NCBI GenBank assembly: GCA_016195815.1
Contig: JACPYX010000004.1
Span: 1 to 64,000, forward strand
DNA from: Chloroflexota bacterium
GTDB lineage: Bacteria; Chloroflexota; Anaerolineae; Anaerolineales; Villigracilaceae
DNA: 64,000 bases
Direction of reading: 5' to 3'
Part shown: piece after piece, positions 17,033-24,869 of the stretch
Layout of the letters: the number at the start of each line of letters is the position of its first letter
How positions within the stretch are numbered: the first letter of the stretch is position 1
The notes under the pieces: generated by a model
What the model saw: only the letters and a program-made list of their open reading frames with translations
Database searches by the model: none
What the model was told of the DNA's origin: nothing
Made by a program: the position numbers and the translations under genes

Positions 17033-18067
17033 ATGACTACAATTTCTATCATCGGCGGTTCGGGTTATGGCGGCGGGGAGTTGCTGCGTTTGCTGCTGGC
17101 CCATCCGCATGTGGAAGTGAAGCAGGTGACGTCGCGTTCGCGTATGAGTGAGTATGCGTATCAGACGCATCCAAATTTACGAAAGCGCACACAGTTGAAA
17201 TTTAGCGATCCTGCCGCGCTGGAGCCAGTTGATATATTGTTTCTTGCCCAGCCGCATGGACAGGCGCAGCATCACATTGATGAATATGCAAAACTTGCGC
17301 CGAAGATCATTGATCTGGCGGCGGACTTCCGTTTGCGGGACGCGGAGATGTATGAAAAATGGTACGGCGAGAAACATGCCGCGCCAGAGTGGCTGAGTAA
17401 ATTTGTGTATGGCTTGCCTGAACTGCATCGCGCGGAGATCGCGGCGGCGAATTACGTCAGCGGCGTGGGATGCAATGCCACGGCGAGTAATCTTGCGCTT
17501 CTGCCATTGGTCAAAGCGGATTTGATTGATCTGTCCGCGCCTGTGATTATTGAAATTAAAGTCGGTTCATCGGAAGGCGGCGCGGAAGGGAATTCTGGTT
17601 CGCTTCACGCAGAACGCGCGAATGTGATTCGGACATTCTCCGCGTTTGGACATCGTCATACGGCGGAAGTGATTCAAGAGATGGGCGTGAAAGATATCTC
17701 GTTGACAATGACCGCAGTGGATTTGGTGCGCGGCGTGCTGGCGACCGCTCATGCAAAAGTGAAACAAGGTGTTGTCATAAAGGATTTGTGGAAAGCCTAT
17801 CGTGCGGCTGCAAATGAAAATCCGTTCGTGCGCGTGGTGAAGGAACAACGCGGCATTTATCGCGTGCCAGAGCCGAAAATTCTGGCTGGCTCGAATTATG
17901 CCGATCTCGGCTTTGAGTTAGACGAAAGCAGCGGTCATATTGTGTCCATGTGCGCGATTGACAATCTAATGAAGGGCGCATCAGGTTCCGCGGTGCAGTG
18001 CATGAATCTGATGATGGGCTGGGAGGAGACGGTGGGGCTGGAGTTCGCGGGGTTGCACCCGATTTAG
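17033..18067 (+). CDS. lysY: LysW-aminoadipate/glutamate semialdehyde dehydrogenase LysY
   Basis: Reduces the LysW-bound acyl phosphate to the semialdehyde with NADPH; an ArgC homologue of 344 residues. It has the Rossmann motif IIGGSGYGGGELLRLL, the catalytic cysteine in VSGVGCNATASNLALLPL and SSEGGAEGNSGS, where the LysY branch differs from classical ArgC. AAGGAG is 9 bases before the ATG at 17033, which is preferred to the adjacent TTG. Single copy here, so it probably serves both amino acids. Confidence 0.9.
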   Translation: MTTISIIGGSGYGGGELLRLLLAHPHVEVKQVTSRSRMSEYAYQTHPNLRKRTQLKFSDPAALEPVDILFLAQPHGQAQHHIDEYAKLAPKIIDLAADFRLRDAEMYEKWYGEKHAAPEWLSKFVYGLPELHRAEIAAANYVSGVGCNATASNLALLPLVKADLIDLSAPVIIEIKVGSSEGGAEGNSGSLHAERANVIRTFSAFGHRHTAEVIQEMGVKDISLTMTAVDLVRGVLATAHAKVKQGVVIKDLWKAYRAAANENPFVRVVKEQRGIYRVPEPKILAGSNYADLGFELDESSGHIVSMCAIDNLMKGASGSAVQCMNLMMGWEETVGLEFAGLHPI

Positions 18068-18068
18068 C

Positions 18069-18200
18069 GTGTCATTGCGAGGCGCTCTTGCTCTTTGCCC
18101 GACACTTGCACCGCACTGCGTACGGTGCAGTGCAGGTGAGCAATCCCCATGCAACAGGAGATTGCTTCGTCGGGAAGAGCGCCCTCATAGCAATGACATA
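18069..18200. repeat. GTCATTGCGAG palindromic repeat, copy E, with nested palindrome
   Basis: Ends GTGTCATTGCGAG and GCAATGACATA. The nested CCGCACTGCGTACGGTGCAGTGC block matches copy C in inverted orientation. Between lysY and lysZ. Confidence 0.85.
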
Positions 18201-18214
18201 TTACTGGAGAACTT

Positions 18215-19024
18215 ATGGAAATCACAGTTGTAAAACTCGGCGGCACCGAAGGCGTGGACTTTTCTGCAATCTGTAATGATGCTGCTGAATTGTTGAAACA
18301 AGGAAAGCAACTTGTCTTTGCGCATGGCGGTTCTGCGGAAGCCAATTCGCTGGGTGAAGCGTTGGGCTTGCCGCCAAAGATGATCACCTCGCCTTCGGGA
18401 TACACGTCACGCTACACAGACCGTAAAACGCTAGAGATTTTTTTGATGGCGGTGAATGGCAAGGTCAATTCGCTGCTGACGGAGCAGTTGCAAATGCTGG
18501 GAGTCAATGCGTTTGGGTTATGCGGTCTCGATGGAAAACTCATGCAAGCCGCGCGCAAGGATTCCGTTCAAAGCGTTGAAAATGGCAAGCGCAAAATCAT
18601 CCGCGATGATTACACGGGCAAGATCGAAACCGTCAACAGCGACTTGCTTCATTTGTTGTTGGATGCGGGTTATTTGCCTGTGATCGCGCCTGTGGCTGTC
18701 AGCGAAAAAGGCGAGGCGCTGAATGTGGACGCAGACCGCGCGGCGGCGATGGTGGCGTCCGCGCTCAAGGCGGAGACGCTGATCCTGCTCACGGCGGTGC
18801 CTGGGCTGATGAAGAATTTCCCGGACGAATCAACGCTCATTCGGCAGCTGCCGCAGAGTCAGCTATCGGCGGCGGGTGAAGCGGCGCAGGGCCGCATGAA
18901 AAAGAAAGTGTTGGGCGCGGAAGAAGCGTTGAAGGGCGGCGTAAGTCGAGTCGTCATTGCTGATGGAAGAATTCAAAATCCAATTTTAAATGCTTTGGCA
19001 GGAAACGGAACGGTGATCGAATGA
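18215..19024 (+). CDS. lysZ: LysW-aminoadipate/glutamate kinase LysZ
   Basis: Phosphorylates the side-chain carboxylate of LysW-bound aminoadipate or glutamate; an ArgB-family amino-acid kinase of 269 residues. Visible are VVKLGGTEGVD at the N-terminus, FAHGGSAEAN, the basic stretch GKRKIIRDDYTGKIE, VNVDADRAAAMVASAL-type nucleotide motif and GRMKKKVLGAEEAL. The arginine-sensing N-terminal helix of some ArgB proteins is absent. The stop overlaps lysJ as ATGA. Confidence 0.9.
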   Translation: MEITVVKLGGTEGVDFSAICNDAAELLKQGKQLVFAHGGSAEANSLGEALGLPPKMITSPSGYTSRYTDRKTLEIFLMAVNGKVNSLLTEQLQMLGVNAFGLCGLDGKLMQAARKDSVQSVENGKRKIIRDDYTGKIETVNSDLLHLLLDAGYLPVIAPVAVSEKGEALNVDADRAAAMVASALKAETLILLTAVPGLMKNFPDESTLIRQLPQSQLSAAGEAAQGRMKKKVLGAEEALKGGVSRVVIADGRIQNPILNALAGNGTVIE

Positions 19025-20199
19025 ATGCAAACGAAATAATCGAAATCGAAAATAAACACAATTCAGGGACTTATGCCAAACAGCCGCTGGTCATCGTGCG
19101 CGGACAAGGCGCATTGTTATTCGATATTGACGGCGTGGAATATTTGGATTGCTCATCGGGACATGGCGTTGCCAATCTCGGTCATGCCCACCCGAAAATT
19201 GCTGAGGCGATCTATAAGCAGGCATCCACGTTGATAACGCTTTTTGAAACCTTCCCAAACGATAAACGTGCAGAATTGATGGAAAAGATCACATCGCTTG
19301 TGGATGGATTGGATAAAGTTTTTCTTTGCAACTCTGGGACAGAATCTGTGGAGGCTGCCTTTAAGTTTGCGCGCATTTCAACGGGACGAAAAAATATCGT
19401 CGCGGCGATGAGAGCTTTTCATGGAAGAACTTATGGTTCGCTCTCCGCGACGTTCAATAAAAAATATCGCGAAGGCTTCGAGCCGCTTGTGCCTGGATTC
19501 AGTCACGCTGCTTACAACAATATCGAGGCATTGGATAAAGCAGTAAATGAAGAAACTGCCACAGTGATTTTGGAAGTGGTGCAAGGTGAAGGCGGCGTGT
19601 ATCCTGCGAGTGCGGAATATATCCAAGCCGCGCGGCGGATTTGCGATGAGCGCGGCGCGCTGCTCATTGTGGATGAAATCCAGACAGGCTTTGGCCGCAC
19701 GGGGAAGATGTTCGCGATTCAACATTTTGGAGTCATGCCTGATCTGCTGACCTGTGCAAAATCACTGGCTGGCGGTGTGCCGATGGGCGCGGTGCTGATT
19801 GGACATAATGTGAAGAATCTGACTCCAGGCGCGCATGGCTCGACGTTTGGCGGGAATCCGCTTTCGTGCGCGGCGGCAGTCGCGGCGTTGACTGTGATGG
19901 AAGAGGAAGACCTGCCAGGTCAGTCCGCGGCGAAGGGAAAGTATTTGATGGAGAAGCTGAAGAAAATCGAATCGCCCAATATCCGCGAGGTGCGCGGAAT
20001 GGGCTTGATGGTCGGCATCGAAATGAAGCAAAAGGTCGCGCCGTATATCAAGATGTTCCAGGAGAAGAAGATCATCGCGTTGAATGCGGGCATGACGGTG
20101 ATTCGCTTGCTGCCGCCGCTGGTGATTACATATCAGCAGATTGACCATTTGGCGGATGTGCTGGGGGAAGTGTTGGCAACGGACTTTGTAACGGAATAA
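19021..20199 (+). CDS. lysJ: LysW-aminoadipate semialdehyde/glutamate semialdehyde transaminase LysJ
   Basis: A PLP-dependent class-III aminotransferase (ArgD homologue, 392 residues) that converts the LysW-bound semialdehyde to LysW-lysine or LysW-ornithine. Motifs are [22 protein letters not shown] (first part), [45 protein letters not shown] and the Schiff-base lysine in [13 protein letters not shown]. The C-terminus LATDFVTE is encoded by bases that recur in the tandem repeat just downstream. Overlaps lysZ. Confidence 0.92.
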   Translation: MNANEIIEIENKHNSGTYAKQPLVIVRGQGALLFDIDGVEYLDCSSGHGVANLGHAHPKIAEAIYKQASTLITLFETFPNDKRAELMEKITSLVDGLDKVFLCNSGTESVEAAFKFARISTGRKNIVAAMRAFHGRTYGSLSATFNKKYREGFEPLVPGFSHAAYNNIEALDKAVNEETATVILEVVQGEGGVYPASAEYIQAARRICDERGALLIVDEIQTGFGRTGKMFAIQHFGVMPDLLTCAKSLAGGVPMGAVLIGHNVKNLTPGAHGSTFGGNPLSCAAAVAALTVMEEEDLPGQSAAKGKYLMEKLKKIESPNIREVRGMGLMVGIEMKQKVAPYIKMFQEKKIIALNAGMTVIRLLPPLVITYQQIDHLADVLGEVLATDFVTE

Positions 20200-20477
20200 C
20201 GGATGTTGGTAACGGATTATGGAACGGATTCACGGATGTGGTAAGCGGACTCTGTCACGGATTCACGGATGGAAACGGATTATGGAACGGATAAACGGAT
20301 GTTGGCAACGGACTTTGTAACGGATTCACGGATGGAAACGGATTCTGACGGATGTTGGCAACGAACTTTGTAACGGATTCGCGGATGGGAACGGATTATG
20401 GAACGGATAAACGGATGTTGGCAACGGACTCTGTAACGGATTCGCGGATGGGAACGGATTATGGAACGGATAAACGG
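20165..20477. repeat. Tandem ACGGATT repeat between lysJ and lysK
   Basis: About 300 bp built from aacggatt/cacggatg units, with a longer 63-bp period near 20352-20477 (two nearly perfect copies). The first unit overlaps the lysJ 3' end: gttggcaacggactttgtaa encodes LysJ's last residues and returns in each repeat. The lysK frame stays open through the last two units. No inverted repeats or spacers of CRISPR type are present. Confidence 0.85.
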
Positions 20478-21545
20478 ATGAATGATTTTGATACACTGAT
20501 TGGTTTGGTTTCGCAACACAGCCCGTCGGGACAAGAACGCGGGGCGGTGGAGTGGCTGGTTAAGAGAATGAAGTCGCTGGGTTATGACGAATCATTCATT
20601 GACGCGGCGGGTAACGCGGTCGGCGTGATGGGGAAGGGGGCGAAGCAGGTTGTTTTGCTTGGTCACATTGATACAGTGCCTGGGGAAATTCCCGTTGTCC
20701 TCACCCCTAACCCCTCTCCCCACGGGAGAGGGGAACTCCTGTATGGTCGCGGCTCGGTGGACGCGAAAGGTCCGCTGGCGTGTTTTGTGGATGCGGTGGC
20801 GCGGGTGGGCGTTGTTGAAGGCTGGCAATTTGTGGTGATCGGCGCTGTGGAAGAAGAACGCGATTCGGAAGGCGCGCGTTTTGTGGCAACTCAATACAAG
20901 CCAGATTTTGCAATCATCGGCGAACCCAATCACTGGGATCGGATCGCACTTGGATACAAAGGCAGCGCGCCGGCGAATGTGGCGGTCAAGCGCGGGCAGG
21001 CGCATTCGGCAAGCGGCGAACAAACTGCAGCCGAGGCGGCAGTGGAAGTTTGGTTGAAGGTAAAAGCTTACGCGGATTCGTTCAACGCGGACAAGCAAAA
21101 AGTTTTTGATAAACTATTGCTCACGTTACGCGGCATGGATTCGGACTCAAGCGATTTCGAGCAATGGGCGCGTTTGAAAGTTGGAGTGCGTTTGCCTGTG
21201 GATGTTTCGCCAAGCGATTGGTATCTAAAGTTAAATGAAATTGTCGGGGATGCAAAAGTTGAACCAATAGGATTCGCCGTCCCTGCGTGGGGATGTGAGA
21301 AAAATACTCCGCTGGTACGCGCTTTCTTAAGCGGAATCAGGTCACAGGGCGGGCAGCCGCGTTTTGTCTATAAAACGGGAACGGCTGATTTGAACATTGT
21401 CGCGCCTGTGTGGAAGTGTCCGGCTGTGGTGTATGGTCCCGGAGATTCTGCTTTGGATCATACGCCGAATGAACACATCTTGCTTGAAGATTATGAAAAG
21501 TCAGTTCAGGCGGCGCAGGATGCACTGACGAGGTTGGTGAAATAA
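20478..21545 (+). CDS. lysK: LysW-lysine/LysW-ornithine hydrolase LysK
   Basis: Releases lysine or ornithine from the LysW carrier; an M20-family zinc peptidase related to ArgE. From the ATG at 20478 it has 355 residues: LLGHIDTVPGEI with the first metal His, YGRGSVDAKGPLACFV, the catalytic GAVEEERDSEGA, IGEPNHWDRI and a C-terminal His in DHTPNEHI. Upstream in-frame ATGs lie in the tandem repeat and would give repeat-coded 21-residue blocks, so they are rejected. Residues LTPNPSPHGRGEL (about 76-88) between strand and active-site loop come from the inserted CCCCTCTCCC palindrome. Confidence 0.9.
   Translation: MNDFDTLIGLVSQHSPSGQERGAVEWLVKRMKSLGYDESFIDAAGNAVGVMGKGAKQVVLLGHIDTVPGEIPVVLTPNPSPHGRGELLYGRGSVDAKGPLACFVDAVARVGVVEGWQFVVIGAVEEERDSEGARFVATQYKPDFAIIGEPNHWDRIALGYKGSAPANVAVKRGQAHSASGEQTAAEAAVEVWLKVKAYADSFNADKQKVFDKLLLTLRGMDSDSSDFEQWARLKVGVRLPVDVSPSDWYLKLNEIVGDAKVEPIGFAVPAWGCEKNTPLVRAFLSGIRSQGGQPRFVYKTGTADLNIVAPVWKCPAVVYGPGDSALDHTPNEHILLEDYEKSVQAAQDALTRLVK
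20699..20740. repeat. In-frame CCCCTCTCCC palindrome inside lysK
   Basis: The 10-bp stem CCCCTCTCCC, loop CAC, GGGAGAGGGG (20711-20733) sits inside the catalytic domain and is translated LTPNPSPHGRGEL. Related M20 proteins go directly from the HIDTVP strand to the GRG metal motif. Confidence 0.75.
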
Positions 21546-21599
21546 AGCCTGCAGGTCTGTCAACTTTTTTATTTTATATGGAATATTGCTTTGTGATAG

Positions 21600-21611
21600 T
21601 AAAATTGCTAT
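21600..21611 (+). promoter_or_regulatory. -10 box for leaderless tag mRNA
   Basis: TAAAAT (21600-21605) is followed by six bases and then the tag ATG. No ribosome binding site is present, so the mRNA probably begins at the start codon. Confidence 0.55.
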
Positions 21612-22175
21612 ATGCCCTCTTACTGCGACTACTGCAATTCTCATCCGGAAGATACTCATAATCGCGTCTATCACGATACGCAATATGGTTTTCCTCTCCA
21701 GGAAGATCACTCGCTCTTTGAACGTTTCATCTTGGAGGTTAACCAGGCTGGGCTTTCCTGGATTACGATTCTGAAGAAGGCCGACAATTTCCGGTCAGCG
21801 TATAGTCGCTTTGATGTTGACAAGATCGCATCATATGGTGAAGCGGATCGAGTCCGATTGTTAAGCGATTCCGGCATAATTCGGAATCGACTAAAGGTGA
21901 ACGCAGCAATTGAGAATGCGCGCCGCATTCAGAACTTGCGTAGCGAGTATGGATCCTTCAAGGGTTGGTTAGATCATTATCACCCGCAGACTTTGGAGAA
22001 GTGGACTGCGCTATTCAAAAAGACTTTTATCTTCACGGGCGGAGAGATTGTGCGCGAGTTCCTTGTCAGCACGGGATATGTGGCGGGAGCGCATGATGAA
22101 GATTGCCCGATCTATAAAAAAGTTGCGCGCCTTCACCCGGCGTGGATGCGGGAACAAGAAGGGATTTTTATATGA
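21612..22175 (+). CDS. tag: DNA-3-methyladenine glycosylase I
   Basis: Excises 3-methyladenine from alkylated DNA in base-excision repair. The 187 residues show the Tag zinc-site pattern (N-terminal YCDYC, YHDTQYGFP, and C-terminal His/Cys in HDEDCPIY) and FERFILEVNQAGLSWITILKK with the hydrophobic pocket. The start is taken at the ATG six bases after a -10 box. The stop overlaps the next gene as ATGA. Confidence 0.92.
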   Translation: MPSYCDYCNSHPEDTHNRVYHDTQYGFPLQEDHSLFERFILEVNQAGLSWITILKKADNFRSAYSRFDVDKIASYGEADRVRLLSDSGIIRNRLKVNAAIENARRIQNLRSEYGSFKGWLDHYHPQTLEKWTALFKKTFIFTGGEIVREFLVSTGYVAGAHDEDCPIYKKVARLHPAWMREQEGIFI

Positions 22176-22942
22176 CCCAAATCATCCCAACTGCCGAACC
22201 TTTTTTCCTCCCCGGTTCAAAGACAGGATGTCTCCTCATTCACGGATTCACCGGCGCGCCCAAAGAGATGCGCTGGATGGGTGAATATTTAGCGGATAAA
22301 GGTTACAGTGTGCTCGGCGTCCGCCTGGCGGGACACGCCACGCGCCCCGAAGATATGATCCGGTCAAACTGGAGCGATTGGACGGCCTCCGTTGAAGATG
22401 GCTTTCATTTGCTCCGAGGCTGCACCGAACGCGTTTATCTTGTTGGTCTTTCAATGGGCGGCGTATTATCGCTTCTCATGTCCACGCGGCTGGATGTGCA
22501 AGGCGTCGTGGCAATGTCCACGCCGTACCAACTGGCTGATGACTGGCGGTTGAATTACACGGAATGGCTGTATAAGCTTCAGCCTTATTTGCCGAAAGGC
22601 AAAGAGCTGCCAGGGTCTGGCTGGTTTGATCAAGAGTCATGGAAGGATCATGTCTCGTATCCGCAAAACCCGGTGCGTTCGCTGGGACAGTTAAATCAAC
22701 TGCTGGCTGAAATGCGCGCGGCCTTGCCGAAGGTCAATGTGCCGGCGCTGTTGATCCATTCAAAAGATGATGGTTATGTTTTGCCTGAGAATTTAGAAAA
22801 TATCTATGCCAGCCTCGGCACGTCGGACAAGACGAAAATCTATATAACGGGATCCGGCCACGTTGTCACGCGCGACGCGGCACGGAATCAGGTGTTCGAA
22901 GCCGCGTATCAATTTATTCATCGCATCGAGGAATCTAAATGA
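22172..22942 (+). CDS. Alpha/beta hydrolase, carboxylesterase (Est30-like)
   Basis: A 256-residue monoacylglycerol lipase or carboxylesterase-like serine hydrolase. LLIHGFTGAPKEMRWMGEYL provides the oxyanion region, GLSMGGVLSLL the nucleophile Ser, KDDGYVLPEN the Asp and GSGHVVTRDAARNQV the His. The ATG at 22172 overlaps the tag stop and is preferred to the in-frame ATG at 22142. The physiological ester is unknown. It overlaps the next gene as ATGA. Confidence 0.88.
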   Translation: MTQIIPTAEPFFLPGSKTGCLLIHGFTGAPKEMRWMGEYLADKGYSVLGVRLAGHATRPEDMIRSNWSDWTASVEDGFHLLRGCTERVYLVGLSMGGVLSLLMSTRLDVQGVVAMSTPYQLADDWRLNYTEWLYKLQPYLPKGKELPGSGWFDQESWKDHVSYPQNPVRSLGQLNQLLAEMRAALPKVNVPALLIHSKDDGYVLPENLENIYASLGTSDKTKIYITGSGHVVTRDAARNQVFEAAYQFIHRIEESK

Positions 22943-24102
22943 CGCCTGATTTGCTTCTGGTCGGTTTTTCCCTGCTCACCTGGGGATTGGGTGAGGGGAT
23001 GTTCCTTTTTTTTAATCCGCTGTATCTTCAACAATTGGGCGCAAACCCGCTGATGATCGGCGGTATTTTTGGCGCGGTTGGGCTGGCAATGACCGTGGCC
23101 CACATCCCGGCGGGCTATCTGGCAGACCGTTTTGGCCGTCGTCCGCTTTTGTTGTTTGCATGGGGATGTGGTGTGGTCTCGGGTTGGCTGATGGCAGTGG
23201 CGCCCAACCTGACTGTGTTTGTGATCGGTTTGATCGCTTACGGCCTGACGGCCTTTGTGATTTCGCCGTTGAACAGTTATATAACCGGCGCGCGCGGCAA
23301 ATTTACTCCGGGCCGCGCCATGACGCTTACCTCTGCCATGTACAATGTTGGCGCGATAGCCGGGCCGCTGATAGGCGGTTACATCGGCAACACTTATGGG
23401 TTGAAAACTACTTACATGGTCGCGGCCTGGGCCTTCGTGGCTTCATTTGCGATCATGGCCTTCATCCATTCCCAGCCGCGCGAACAGCACGACCCTTCTG
23501 ATCCGCCCATCAAATTGCTTGCCAACCGCCGCTATATTGGGTTTATGTCTTTAGTGCTTGTGGTGATATTGGCAGGCTACCTGCCTCAACCGTTGACTCC
23601 CAATTTCCTGCAAAACGTACGCGGCGTAACACTTGAACAGATCGGCCAGCTTGGTTCCATTAATAGCCTTGCGCTGGTCATCCTCCTTTTATTTCTCGGC
23701 CAATTTGATCCGCGTATTGGATTTTTCTTTGGGCAGATCGCGATGGCTGGGTTTACACTTTTGCTCTGGCAGGGTACGGGAATGGGCGCGTTTTTTGCCG
23801 CGTATTTCCTGATGAGCGGACTGCGCGTTGTCCGCCCATTGATTTCGGCGCAGGTGCGTGAACTGATCCACGGCTCGCAAATGGGACTGGCTTTTGGTAT
23901 CACCGAAACCATCGGCGCGCTGCCCAACGTCATTGCACCTCCCATTGCCGGATTGTTATATGCAAGCGGGCCGATTCTGGTATATCCCGTCAGCCTGGTT
24001 TTGATTCTGGTCGGACTGGCGCTTTCGGTTTTCTTTGCGCCTCGTTTGCTCACCCCACAACCGGCCTCCATTATCTCGGCCAGCCCACGGCTGGAGGAGT
24101 GA
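22939..24102 (+). CDS. MFS transporter
   Basis: A 387-residue major facilitator with twelve likely membrane segments. The loop 2-3 motif GYLADRFGRRPLLLF is the MFS signature A. The gene overlaps the esterase upstream and lies six bases before the metallo-beta-lactamase gene. A drug or metabolite exporter is likely by fold, but the substrate is not recognisable. Confidence 0.87.
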   Translation: MTPDLLLVGFSLLTWGLGEGMFLFFNPLYLQQLGANPLMIGGIFGAVGLAMTVAHIPAGYLADRFGRRPLLLFAWGCGVVSGWLMAVAPNLTVFVIGLIAYGLTAFVISPLNSYITGARGKFTPGRAMTLTSAMYNVGAIAGPLIGGYIGNTYGLKTTYMVAAWAFVASFAIMAFIHSQPREQHDPSDPPIKLLANRRYIGFMSLVLVVILAGYLPQPLTPNFLQNVRGVTLEQIGQLGSINSLALVILLLFLGQFDPRIGFFFGQIAMAGFTLLLWQGTGMGAFFAAYFLMSGLRVVRPLISAQVRELIHGSQMGLAFGITETIGALPNVIAPPIAGLLYASGPILVYPVSLVLILVGLALSVFFAPRLLTPQPASIISASPRLEE

Positions 24103-24108
24103 CCCGTT

Positions 24109-24750
24109 ATGCCGCTCGAAATTGTTACTTTCACTCTCGGCCCTGTTCAAACAAACGCCTATCTCGTCGCCGATTCCGAAACCGGAGTCGCGGCTGTAAT
24201 TGACCCGTCCTGGGACGGTCACATCATTCTCGCTGAAGCGCAAAAGCGCAATTGGCGCATCGCGCATCTGTGGTATACGCACGCGCATTTCGATCACATC
24301 GGCGGCGCGGGCGCAATCGCCGACGCGCTCAATCCGCTTCCGCTGGTGGCCTTGCATCCCAACGATCATGTCTTGTGGCGCGCGGCGGGCGGCGGCCCGG
24401 CTTTTGGATTCAACATTGATCCCGGCCCGGAACCGACCATTGATTTTTACCAGGGACAAATTATGCGGCTTGGCAATATTGAATTTGAAGTCCGCTTCAC
24501 ACCCGGACATACGGCCGGCCACTGCATCTTTTATGTTCCCTCGTCTGATGTCTGTTTCTGCGGCGACCTCATCTTTGCCGGTTCCGTCGGTCGGACAGAT
24601 TTGACCGGCGGCGATTGGTCCGCATTGGAAAATAGCATCCGCACCCAGGTCTTCACTTTGCCCGATCAAACTCGCCTGCTTTCCGGTCATGGCCCTGAGA
24701 CGACAGTGGGGCAGGAGAAGAAATCCAATCCGTTCGTGAATCAAACGTAA
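24109..24750 (+). CDS. Metallo-beta-lactamase fold hydrolase (glyoxalase II-like)
   Basis: A 213-residue dinuclear metal hydrolase of the glyoxalase II/YcbL type. THAHFDHIGG is the HxHxDH metal motif, TPGHTAGH and CGDLIFAGSVGRTDL give the further His and bridging Asp, and LLSGHGPET the last His. YcbL-like proteins hydrolyse lactoylglutathione-type thioesters; without the long C-terminal glutathione domain the substrate remains open. A bidirectional terminator follows. Confidence 0.87.
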   Translation: MPLEIVTFTLGPVQTNAYLVADSETGVAAVIDPSWDGHIILAEAQKRNWRIAHLWYTHAHFDHIGGAGAIADALNPLPLVALHPNDHVLWRAAGGGPAFGFNIDPGPEPTIDFYQGQIMRLGNIEFEVRFTPGHTAGHCIFYVPSSDVCFCGDLIFAGSVGRTDLTGGDWSALENSIRTQVFTLPDQTRLLSGHGPETTVGQEKKSNPFVNQT

Positions 24751-24815
24751 CCGAGCAGAGTTTCCAAATTAAATGTTGTGTGAAGAAAAGGTCAAGGATT
24801 AAGACCCATACCCAT

Positions 24816-24853
24816 AAAAAATCTGGGCGGCATTTGCCGCCCAGATTTTTTTC
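24816..24853. terminator. Bidirectional terminator between MBL gene and rny
   Basis: A 14-15-bp stem (AAAAATCTGGGCGG, loop CATTTG, complement) flanked by A-run and T-run serves the converging genes on both strands. Confidence 0.9.
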
Positions 24854-24869
24854 CAATTACCTGATTACC

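Noticed and set aside
20200-20477. CRISPR array
   Set aside because: Units are short, contiguous and without unique spacers of constant length; there are no cas genes.
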